Shown here: positions 1-4,880 of the stretch, in pieces
Position numbering within the stretch: the first letter of the stretch is position 1
How the letters are laid out: the number at the start of each line of letters is the position of its first letter
NCBI GenBank assembly: GCA_034429675.1
Contig: DAOUFX010000545.1
Span: forward strand, 1 to 6,623
Direction of reading: 5' to 3'
DNA length: 6,623 nucleotides
From: JAKQHY01 sp034429675
Lineage (GTDB): Bacteria > Chloroflexota > Anaerolineae > B4-G1 > SLSP01
Translations under genes and position numbers: made by a program
The notes under the pieces: model-generated
Database searches by the model: none
Seen by the model: only the letters and a program-made list of their open reading frames with translations
Told to the model about the DNA's origin: nothing

Positions 1-5
1 CACAC

Positions 6-50
6 GGGGGGGGGTACGCGAGCGGGGGTACACGCCCGCGTCCCCCCCTC
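6..50 (-). other. Long GC-rich hairpin (distal left)
   Basis: Nine G residues (6-14) face seven C residues (42-48), forming the outer stem. A single-base bulge at 15 separates this from an inner stem of 16-20 with 37-41, position 21 opposite 36, and 22-24 with 33-35, closed by an 8-base loop. On the plus strand 21/36 is an A-C mismatch. In minus-strand RNA it becomes a G-U pair, so the fold is better as RNA read from the 206-700 gene. No T-run follows on either strand, so this is not an ordinary intrinsic terminator. The loop holds GTACCCC (minus sense), which the second hairpin also has at its apex. Confidence 0.6.
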
Positions 51-97
51 CTATATATCGCTAAAGTCCGTAACCATCTCTGACGACCAGGTTAAGG
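29..97 (-). repeat. Repeat copy C2 (diverged, distal left)
   Basis: Read on the minus strand, this stretch contains CCTTAAC, then GTCAGAGAT (84-76), and, after an inserted AT-rich segment, AGGAGGG (52-46) followed by CGCGGGCG (40-33). The same blocks in the same order occur in copy C1 (122-175) and at the right end of the window (6573-6623). It is the most diverged of the three copies, and its CGCGGGCG block matches the right-end copy exactly. The part at 29-50 also forms one arm of the 6-50 hairpin, so repeat and hairpin appear to be one composite element. Confidence 0.45.
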
Positions 98-102
98 ATG
101 GA

Positions 103-139
103 TATTTTTTGCACACGGGGTACCGCGTGCAAAAAAATA
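103..139 (-). other. Long hairpin with A/T-rich base (proximal left)
   Basis: Positions 105-118 pair with 123-136 around the 4-base loop 119-122, and a one-base bulge at 137 lets 103-104 pair as well. The only internal plus-strand mismatch (A115 with C126) becomes G-U in minus-strand RNA, just as in the 6-50 hairpin and at the same distance (three pairs) below the loop. The stem base is T6 on one side and A7 on the other, so neither strand has the trailing T-run of an intrinsic terminator. It lies about 65-100 bases beyond the stop codon of the minus-strand gene and could sit in its 3' untranslated region. Confidence 0.65.
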
Positions 140-175
140 CCCTCCTCAATCTCTGACATGTAAGGCGTGATTTTC
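122..175 (-). repeat. Repeat copy C1 (3' of the 206-700 gene)
   Basis: Positions 150-175 match the reverse complement of 6573-6598 at 24 of 26 positions, including the shared core GACATGTAAG and GTGATTTTC. Beyond the core both copies continue with a purine/G-run, then a T-run (seven T here, five at the right end), then a CGCGG-type block, all read in minus sense. The copy starts 30 bases after the stop codon of the minus-strand gene and reads in that gene's direction. I know of no named family for it. Confidence 0.75.
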
Positions 176-205
176 ATCTGCCCCCAACGAACTCACCAGA
201 ATGGG

Positions 206-700
206 CTATTTTAACACCGATTCAGCTTGTTGGAGCATAAGATACAATGGCGTGCGGATCTCGGCGGGGACGTCAAACGAGACCGGCACATCCGCCTGCA
301 AATGATAGGTCAACGAAATAGGAACGTCAACCGCTACCGGCACAACCAGATCATATTTAATGGGAATGATGGTATCAATGGGCACAGATATGTCCTGCCG
401 TCCCAGTACGGGAATTTCAATGTATGTATTGACAACGGTATTCAGAGGATATTGGATGTCGAGCGGAATCGTCACCGTTTGGTTGATAGGAACAACCGCA
501 TTGAAAGGTATATCCTGGTTTACCTGCACAATGGTCGAAAAAGGCTGATCGCTGATTCGATCTAAAGCTGAACGCATAGAAGTGACCACCTCCGCCGCCG
601 CGCTGCGTGCTATCAACAGGCCGGCGACGAAAACAATATTCAAGGTCAACGAAATCAACACCAAAACCGTAAGAATGCCCAGCCAGACCTTTTGTGTCAT
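206..700 (-). CDS. Single-pass membrane protein with proline-phased beta repeats, function unknown
   Basis: The 164-residue product starts with a transmembrane helix at about residues 7-31, probably an uncleaved anchor since no lipobox or clear signal-peptidase site is seen. A short polar segment follows (about 32-58), then a region rich in alternating hydrophobic and polar residues typical of beta strands (about 59-150). Prolines there fall at 65, 71, 79, 85 and 97, and again exactly 42 residues later at 107, 113, 121, 127 and 139, so residues 61-102 and 103-144 form a tandem repeat, mostly of VP/IP pairs. The product ends with a short helical tail. The start at 700 is chosen because GGAGGT lies 4 bases upstream; an in-frame TTG at 712 overlaps that site and is less likely. 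The gene diverges from the acyltransferase gene and has its own promoter. I do not recognise the family. The anchor-plus-beta layout suggests a surface or periplasmic scaffold or binding role, but that is inference. Confidence 0.8.
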   Translation of the reverse strand: MTQKVWLGILTVLVLISLTLNIVFVAGLLIARSAAAEVVTSMRSALDRISDQPFSTIVQVNQDIPFNAVVPINQTVTIPLDIQYPLNTVVNTYIEIPVLGRQDISVPIDTIIPIKYDLVVPVAVDVPISLTYHLQADVPVSFDVPAEIRTPLYLMLQQAESVLK

Positions 701-704
701 AGTT

Positions 705-710
705 ACCTCC
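705..710 (-). promoter_or_regulatory. Ribosome binding site deciding the start at 700
   Basis: GGAGGT (minus strand) is followed by AACT and then ATG at 700. The spacing is close to ideal and rules in this ATG over the in-frame TTG at 712, which would begin inside or before the site. Confidence 0.85.
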
Positions 711-794
711 AAATTTTTCCTTATCTCACAATTTTGCGCCGCTATTCGGCGCCATGTAGTCTGTTCAGAGGAGACCTCACCCGAACTGTTCCGA

Positions 795-823
795 ATTATA
801 CGGATAAACTCTTAACCTTTCAA
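795..823 (-). promoter_or_regulatory. Sigma-70-type promoter for the 206-700 gene
   Basis: On the minus strand, TTGAAA (823-818) is followed by a 17-base spacer and a perfect TATAAT (800-795). Transcription would start near 788, giving a leader of about 88 bases before the ATG at 700. The leader includes the small hairpin at 736-752. Sequence and spacing are close to the vegetative sigma consensus. No start site has been measured. Confidence 0.7.
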
Positions 824-829
824 GTAGCA

Positions 830-847
830 GTTTGTATCAATACAGAC
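830..847. promoter_or_regulatory. 18-base dyad upstream of the minus-strand promoter (possible operator)
   Basis: GTTTGTATCAATACAGAC is an imperfect palindrome, with seven of eight arm positions complementary around a 2-base centre. Its near edge is 7 bases from the -35 box at 818-823, centred about 50 bases upstream of the predicted start site. That location suits a dimeric regulator. No regulator gene lies in the window and only one copy of the dyad was seen, so the role is inferred. Confidence 0.35.
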
Positions 848-977
848 AATCGACCCCGCACATCGCTAACATTTAGCAATCCAATGGCTATGCTGAATTG
901 GCTACTCTTTTCTTTGCTCACACAACCGACGCCTCGCAGAGTGGGTAAACTGCGCCTTACAATGTACCTTTGGAAGG

Positions 978-1007
978 ATGACATTACACCTCCGTAGCCG
1001 GTATGCT
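978..1007 (+). promoter_or_regulatory. Weak promoter candidate for the acyltransferase gene
   Basis: ATGACA (978-983) matches the -35 consensus at five of six positions, and TATGCT (1002-1007) matches the -10 consensus at four of six, with an 18-base spacer. Transcription would start near 1014, leaving a leader of about 50 bases that contains the 1022-1036 hairpin. It is the best plus-strand candidate I found in the divergent region but is well below the minus-strand promoter in quality. Confidence 0.3.
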
Positions 1008-1053
1008 GAAAGTGTTGATTGGTTCGCTCAACGAACAACTATCAGACCGCTAT

Positions 1054-1058
1054 GGAGG
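1054..1058 (+). promoter_or_regulatory. Ribosome binding site deciding the start at 1064
   Basis: GGAGG is followed by five bases and ATG at 1064. The site overlaps the earlier in-frame ATG at 1052 and so cannot serve it, making 1064 the likely start. Confidence 0.8.
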
Positions 1059-1063
1059 AACCC

Positions 1064-1825
1064 ATGCTTTTACAGAATCAGACCTATCCACGTCCCTTCG
1101 CGAGGACGAATCTTTCTTGGGAAAATTTCATCTATGAGTTGGGGCGGCCTCTGGTCAATCTGGGGGCTCAACTGCTTTTCAATCTGGATGTGGCGTGGCA
1201 TGCGGCTATACCCGACGGCCCGAAAATTATTGCGCCCAACCACCCCAGCACAACCGATCCGTTTTTAATTGCCGCGTTATTTTCCGAACCTGTCCACACC
1301 CTCATTGACGAACGGTTGTTCAAAGTGCCGGGATTCGGCCGGTTTTTGCACAACAGTGGACAAATCCCGGTGGTCCGTCAGTACGGGCGCCTGGCTTATG
1401 AGCGCGCCCGACAATATCTCGAAACCGGCCAAACCGTAGCGATCTTCCCCGAAGGCGCGATCAGCCCACTCGAAGGCGGCGTCCATCCTCCGCATACAGG
1501 CGCAGCAAGGCTGGCTCTGAGCACCGGCGCACCGATTATCCCGGTAGGAATTCATCTGCAACGTGAACGCATTCACCTGATCGAAACAGAAATCGAAGGT
1601 AAGTTGGAAGTTGGTACGTGGTATTTGCACGGTCCCTATTACATTACTGTCGGGCAGCCGCTATATTTCAACGGGTCGGTCGAAAACTGGGACTACGTGC
1701 ATGAATCTTCAGAATGCTTGATGCGCCATATCATCCAACTGGCCGGGCAAAGCGAGCAGCGTATGTGCACGGTTCTGAGCCAATACAGGAGGACAAAAGA
1801 GTCTATCCAGCCTTTATCTTCATGA
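1064..1825 (+). CDS. PlsC-family lysophospholipid acyltransferase
   Basis: The 253-residue product carries the four blocks of glycerophospholipid acyltransferases. NHPSTTD (59-65) gives the catalytic HX4D pair His60/Asp65. GFGRFLHNSGQIPVVR (90-105) is the second block, and FPEG (128-131) binds the phosphate of the acceptor. TGAARLA followed by PIIPVG (145-162) is the fourth. Family enzymes move an acyl chain from acyl-ACP, acyl-CoA or acyl-phosphate to lysophosphatidic acid or a related lysolipid at the inner face of the membrane. The exact acceptor cannot be read from sequence, and some relatives act on ornithine or other lipids. No strong transmembrane helix is seen; residues about 28-47 are moderately hydrophobic and may dip into the membrane. 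Length is normal for the family. An 83-base gap without a clear terminator separates it from the SIMPL gene, so read-through is possible. Confidence 0.9.
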   Translation: MLLQNQTYPRPFARTNLSWENFIYELGRPLVNLGAQLLFNLDVAWHAAIPDGPKIIAPNHPSTTDPFLIAALFSEPVHTLIDERLFKVPGFGRFLHNSGQIPVVRQYGRLAYERARQYLETGQTVAIFPEGAISPLEGGVHPPHTGAARLALSTGAPIIPVGIHLQRERIHLIETEIEGKLEVGTWYLHGPYYITVGQPLYFNGSVENWDYVHESSECLMRHIIQLAGQSEQRMCTVLSQYRRTKESIQPLSS

Positions 1826-1908
1826 TTGGTGGAACAAACTTCTCCTTTATGGCGTTCGCTCCCGGTGGCCGGGCCACAAATCATTTAACAGAATAAAGGA
1901 GAATAGAA

Positions 1909-2673
1909 ATGAACAGCAAAATTTCCCGAATGAGTATGGTAGCGATGCTTTTGGTAACGGTTGCAGCCTTGCTTTTGGGTTGCAGTGGACTGGCGCAAGC
2001 CGGGGAAGGCAAATCCTACAACACCGATAGCACCGAGCTTCCTTACCTTATCAATGTGAGTGCTTCTGGGAATGCCAGCATCACCCCTGACATTGCGGAT
2101 GTTCGTTTTGGGGTCGAGAGCATCAATAGCGACGCCGCCGCCGCTCTTAGCGAAAACAGCACGAAGATGAGCGCCATCCTGGCCGCCGTCAAAGCGCTCG
2201 GCATCGAAGACAAAGATGTGCAAACGGCCGAATACAATATGTGGATTGAGCAAATCTACGATCAGGTGAAGGGGACTCCCACCGGTGAGATGCGTTACCA
2301 CGTCAGCAACCAACTCGTTGTGCGGGTGCGTGACATCAGCAAGGTCGGTTCGCTGCTAGGAAATGTCTTGCAGGCGGGCGCCAACAACGTGGGCGGCGTC
2401 AGCTTCGGTGTAGACGATACCACTGCCCTGCAAAGCCAGGCGCGCAAAGAGGCTCTGGAAAACGCGCGCGCTAAGGCCGAAGAACTGGCCGCCGGGCTGG
2501 GCGTCAAGATCGGCAAAGTGCGGCAGATCAGCGAATCTATCTCTGGGTACGCTCCTGTACCGATGATGATGCGGGATAGCGCACTGAGTGGGGCCGGCGA
2601 AGCAATTTCTGTCGCCAGCGGTTCCTACAATGTGACCGTGGATGTTCAGGTGGTATTCGACATCATTCAATAA
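1909..2673 (+). CDS. SIMPL-domain (DUF541) lipoprotein
   Basis: The 254-residue product begins with a lipoprotein signal: a basic start, a hydrophobic core (about 10-23) and the lipobox LLGC with Cys25 as the lipidated residue. From about residue 46 to the end it follows the SIMPL/DUF541 pattern: an INVSASGNASITPDIADV strand (48-65) with the usual 'PD', a helix of A/S/N-rich sequence, 'QTAEYNMWI' (105-113), 'YHVSNQLVVRVRD' (130-142), the Ala/Lys-rich helix with ARKEALENARAKAEELA (178-194), 'GVKIGKV' and a final strand ending in VTVDVQVVFDI. Family members are periplasmic or secreted and are linked to stress tolerance or to building repeated beta assemblies; the biochemical role is not settled. 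AAGGAG (1896-1901) precedes the ATG. The gene ends 27 bases before a strong terminator and may be co-transcribed with the acyltransferase. Confidence 0.9.
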   Translation: MNSKISRMSMVAMLLVTVAALLLGCSGLAQAGEGKSYNTDSTELPYLINVSASGNASITPDIADVRFGVESINSDAAAALSENSTKMSAILAAVKALGIEDKDVQTAEYNMWIEQIYDQVKGTPTGEMRYHVSNQLVVRVRDISKVGSLLGNVLQAGANNVGGVSFGVDDTTALQSQARKEALENARAKAEELAAGLGVKIGKVRQISESISGYAPVPMMMRDSALSGAGEAISVASGSYNVTVDVQVVFDIIQ

Positions 2674-2700
2674 CTCGAACGGCTCAGAATCCCTTCCGGC

Positions 2701-2736
2701 GCGGAGGGTGGACGCAATCCACCCTCCGCTTTTTTT
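2701..2736 (+). terminator. Rho-independent terminator after the SIMPL gene
   Basis: GCGGAGGGTGGA (2701-2712) and TCCACCCTCCGC (2718-2729) are perfectly complementary over 12 bp around a 5-base loop, followed by seven T residues (2730-2736). It closes the upstream transcription unit and isolates the rtcA promoter 12 bases further on. Confidence 0.95.
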
Positions 2737-2747
2737 GTTCCCGGCAT

Positions 2748-2775
2748 TTGTCAACCCCTTCGTGCTGGTTATAAT
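2748..2775 (+). promoter_or_regulatory. Sigma-70-type promoter abutting the rtcA start codon
   Basis: TTGTCA (2748-2753, five of six to consensus), a 16-base spacer and a perfect TATAAT (2770-2775). Only seven bases lie between the -10 box and the ATG at 2783, so transcription should begin at or within a base or two of the start codon. This predicts a leaderless or nearly leaderless message. It does not resemble the -24/-12 sigma-54 promoter known for the E. coli rtcBA operon. Confidence 0.75.
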
Positions 2776-2782
2776 CAGGGAC

Positions 2783-3841
2783 ATGATTACGATTGATGGT
2801 TCCTATGGCGAGGGCGGAGGGCAAATCCTCCGCTCATCTTTGACTTTGGCGGCTCTCACCGGCCAGGCCGTACAACTAAAAAACATCCGCGCCAATCGCT
2901 CGAAGCCCGGTCTGCGCCCGCAGCATCTCACGGCAGTGCGGGCGGCGGCGCGGATCTGTAACGCGCACGTCGAAAACGCCGCGTTGAACAGCCAATCGCT
3001 GACCTTTACGCCGCAAACTCCGCCGCAGGCCGGAGTGTACGACTTCGATGTCAACGACGCCGCGACCTATGCTTCGGCGGGAGCGACGACGCTCATCTTG
3101 CAGACGGTGTTGTTGCCGCTGGCTCTGGCTGCCGGCTCCTCAAAAGTGACGCTACATGGCGGCACGCATGTGCCGATGAGCCCTCCGGCAATTTTCCTCG
3201 AACAGGTTTTCTTGCCGATTCTTTTCGAGATGGGCGTCCGGGCGCGCCTGGCCCATAAAATGTGGGGATTTGCGCCCCAGGGCGGCGGCGAACTGGAAGT
3301 CGAAATTGCCGGACAGGCGCAGTTGCACCCCCTCGATCTTTCCGAACGTGGCGCGCTGAGAGGGGTGGATGGATTAGCCTTTGTCTCGGAGTTGCCGCCG
3401 CATATTCCCCAACGTATGGGCGACCGGGCAACGACAATTTTGCATCAGGCCGGTTGCCCAAACGTGAATATTGAGGCACGCCAGGTTCCTGCCAGGGGCA
3501 TCGGGACAGGTATCTTCTTGTTGGCGCGCTATGATTCTGCAACGCGCGCCGGTTTCGATGCGCTGGGACGTCGCGGATTAGCCTCAGAGCAGGTAGCGGA
3601 GATGGCATGTCGTGAGTTGCTTGCTCACCATCGCACCGGCGCTGCCGTAGGGCCGCATCTGGCCGATCAACTGGCGCTGCCATTCTCTTTAGCCGGGGGA
3701 GTCTCGCGCGCGACCGTTTCGCGCATCACGCAACATCTGCTCACCAATCTTTGGGTCATTCAGCAGTTTGGATTAGCCACTGCTCGCGTGGATGGAGCGG
3801 AAGATGAACCCGGCGCTATCGTGATCGAGTCTGAACTATGA
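2783..3841 (+). CDS. rtcA: RNA 3'-terminal phosphate cyclase
   Basis: The 352-residue enzyme uses ATP to turn an RNA 3'-phosphate into a 2',3'-cyclic phosphate through a covalent histidine-AMP intermediate. Residues 5-17 (DGSYGEGGGQILR) are the hallmark N-terminal motif, followed by 'SKPGLRPQHLTAV' (40-52), 'SAGATTLILQTVLLP' (98-112), 'GGTHVPMSPP' (126-135), 'GGGE' (167-170) and 'HLADQLALP' (292-300). The block HLLTN (318-322) contains the expected nucleophile His318, matching E. coli His309 in place. Length is slightly above the usual 340 or so. The start is fixed by the motif at residue 5; the frame is open further upstream, but that part crosses the terminator and promoter and is not coding. 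There is almost no Shine-Dalgarno sequence (AGGG two bases from the ATG), fitting leaderless translation. No rtcB or rtcR is present; rnz follows 28 bases downstream. Confidence 0.96.
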   Translation: MITIDGSYGEGGGQILRSSLTLAALTGQAVQLKNIRANRSKPGLRPQHLTAVRAAARICNAHVENAALNSQSLTFTPQTPPQAGVYDFDVNDAATYASAGATTLILQTVLLPLALAAGSSKVTLHGGTHVPMSPPAIFLEQVFLPILFEMGVRARLAHKMWGFAPQGGGELEVEIAGQAQLHPLDLSERGALRGVDGLAFVSELPPHIPQRMGDRATTILHQAGCPNVNIEARQVPARGIGTGIFLLARYDSATRAGFDALGRRGLASEQVAEMACRELLAHHRTGAAVGPHLADQLALPFSLAGGVSRATVSRITQHLLTNLWVIQQFGLATARVDGAEDEPGAIVIESEL

Positions 3842-3869
3842 GGCGTAGAATCTATTCCCAGGAGACAGC

Positions 3870-4871
3870 ATGCTCGAATTAATTTTTCTGGGGACGGCGG
3901 CTTCGGCGCCGTCCATTCAACGCGGATTGCCTGCCCAGATGTTGCTCTGGCGGGACGAACGCTTTCTGATTGACTGTGGCGAAGGTACGCAGCGGCAAAT
4001 TTTGCGCAGCGGGTTGGGATTTCGCCATCTACAGCGCGTCCTGCTCACCCACGGACATCTCGACCACATTCTGGGGTTGGGCGGGCTGATTTCAACGTTT
4101 TCACGATGGGAAGCTGTGGAGCGTCTGGAAATCTATGGCGGGCGGCATGCGTTGGACCGCGTCGAAGACCTGGTCTTCCGGGTAGTGTTGCGCGGCGCAC
4201 GGCTACCAGTGCCGATTAGTCTGGTGGACATCCATCCTGGTATCTTGTTGGAAAACGATGAATTTTTGGTGCGAGCGTTTCCGGTCGTGCATCGTGGGCC
4301 GGATTGTTTTGGCTATCTTTTCCGTGAGAAATCTCGCCGGCCCTTTTTGCCGGAGAAAGCGGCGGCACTTGGGGTGCCTGTCGGGCCGGTACGCCGCGCC
4401 CTGGTCAACGGGCAACCCGTCACTTTGGCCGATGGGCGGGTAATTGGCCCTGACGATGTGTTGGGGCCTGATCGTCCCGGCGTCTCGGTGGCATTTATCG
4501 GCGATGCCGCCCGCGTGGACAATCTGCTGGACGAAGTTCGCGGGGCGGATTTGCTGGTTTGCGAGGCGACTTACCTTGAACGCGACCGGGAGATGGCCCA
4601 GCGCTTCGGACACCTGACTGCGCGTCAGGCCGCTGAACTGGCCCAGGCCGCCGGAGTGCGGATGCTGGCGCTTAATCATCTCTCGCAACGCTATCGCGTG
4701 AACGACATTCTGGATGAAACCCATCCGATCTTTGAGCCGACCCTCGTCACGCGAGATTTCGACCGCCTAACCGTCACGCGGGACAAAATTGCAGTGTCGA
4801 ACGAAGAGCTGAAAGAGGATTTAGTACTGGATGCAGGCTTATTGGAAGAGACCGTTGAAGGGGATATGTGA
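3870..4871 (+). CDS. rnz: Ribonuclease Z (tRNA 3'-processing endonuclease)
   Basis: This metallo-beta-lactamase-fold nuclease cuts tRNA precursors after the discriminator base. The 333-residue product begins with FLGTAASAPS (6-15) and IDCGEGTQRQ (34-43), then the metal motif HGHLDH (61-66; His61, His63, Asp65, His66). His141, Asp212 (in GDA rather than the usual GDT), His248 (GHLTA) and His270 (NHLSQRY) complete the expected metal and catalytic set. The segment about 158-200, with LGVPVGP (167-173) and 'LADGRVIGPDDVLGP' (186-200), is the flexible exosite arm with its GP motif that grips tRNA, which separates RNase Z from other lactamase-fold enzymes. An acidic tail of about 25 residues makes it longer than the 305-310 typical of the short form. 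AGGAGA (3860-3865) lies 5 bases before the start. It is probably co-transcribed with rtcA and the following lipoprotein gene. Confidence 0.95.
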   Translation: MLELIFLGTAASAPSIQRGLPAQMLLWRDERFLIDCGEGTQRQILRSGLGFRHLQRVLLTHGHLDHILGLGGLISTFSRWEAVERLEIYGGRHALDRVEDLVFRVVLRGARLPVPISLVDIHPGILLENDEFLVRAFPVVHRGPDCFGYLFREKSRRPFLPEKAAALGVPVGPVRRALVNGQPVTLADGRVIGPDDVLGPDRPGVSVAFIGDAARVDNLLDEVRGADLLVCEATYLERDREMAQRFGHLTARQAAELAQAAGVRMLALNHLSQRYRVNDILDETHPIFEPTLVTRDFDRLTVTRDKIAVSNEELKEDLVLDAGLLEETVEGDM

Positions 4872-4880
4872 GGAAATCAG

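Larger units (their letters stand above)
713..1063. other. Divergent intergenic region, 351 bases
   Basis: This region separates the minus-strand membrane protein gene from the acyltransferase gene. It holds a strong minus-strand promoter (795-823), an 18-base dyad (830-847), a weak plus-strand promoter candidate (978-1007), a 6-bp hairpin GCGCCG/CGGCGC (736-752) in the minus-strand leader, a CCAAT/ATTGG inverted repeat (881-901) and a 5-bp hairpin GTTCG/CGAAC (1022-1036) just before the acyltransferase ribosome site. Open frames across it start with TTG without Shine-Dalgarno sites and overlap these signals, so I see no gene here. Confidence 0.7.

Noticed and set aside
6..28. G-quadruplex from the G-runs
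   Set aside because: The 9-base and 5-base G-runs do not give four well-separated G-tracts, and pairing with the C-run at 42-48 explains them better.
103..139. Intrinsic terminator for the minus-strand gene
   Set aside because: The stem is strong, but the T-run is on the 5' side and A residues follow the stem on both strands, so the required trailing U-tract is missing.
692..997. 101-codon plus-strand open frame in the divergent region
   Set aside because: It lies over the strong minus-strand promoter and the start of the minus-strand gene, begins with TTG without a ribosome site, and its sequence has no domain-like pattern.
820..1038. 72-codon minus-strand open frame in the divergent region
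   Set aside because: It starts with TTG and no Shine-Dalgarno site, overlaps the dyad and the candidate plus-strand promoter, and shows no recognisable protein features.
1861..1877. Terminator between the acyltransferase and SIMPL genes
   Set aside because: Only 5-bp stems form (CCCGG/CCGGG or GTGGC/GCCAC) and no T-run follows.
2642..2782. N-terminal extension of rtcA
   Set aside because: The frame is open but crosses the end of the SIMPL gene, the terminator and the promoter, and the family motif starts at residue 5 from the ATG at 2783.
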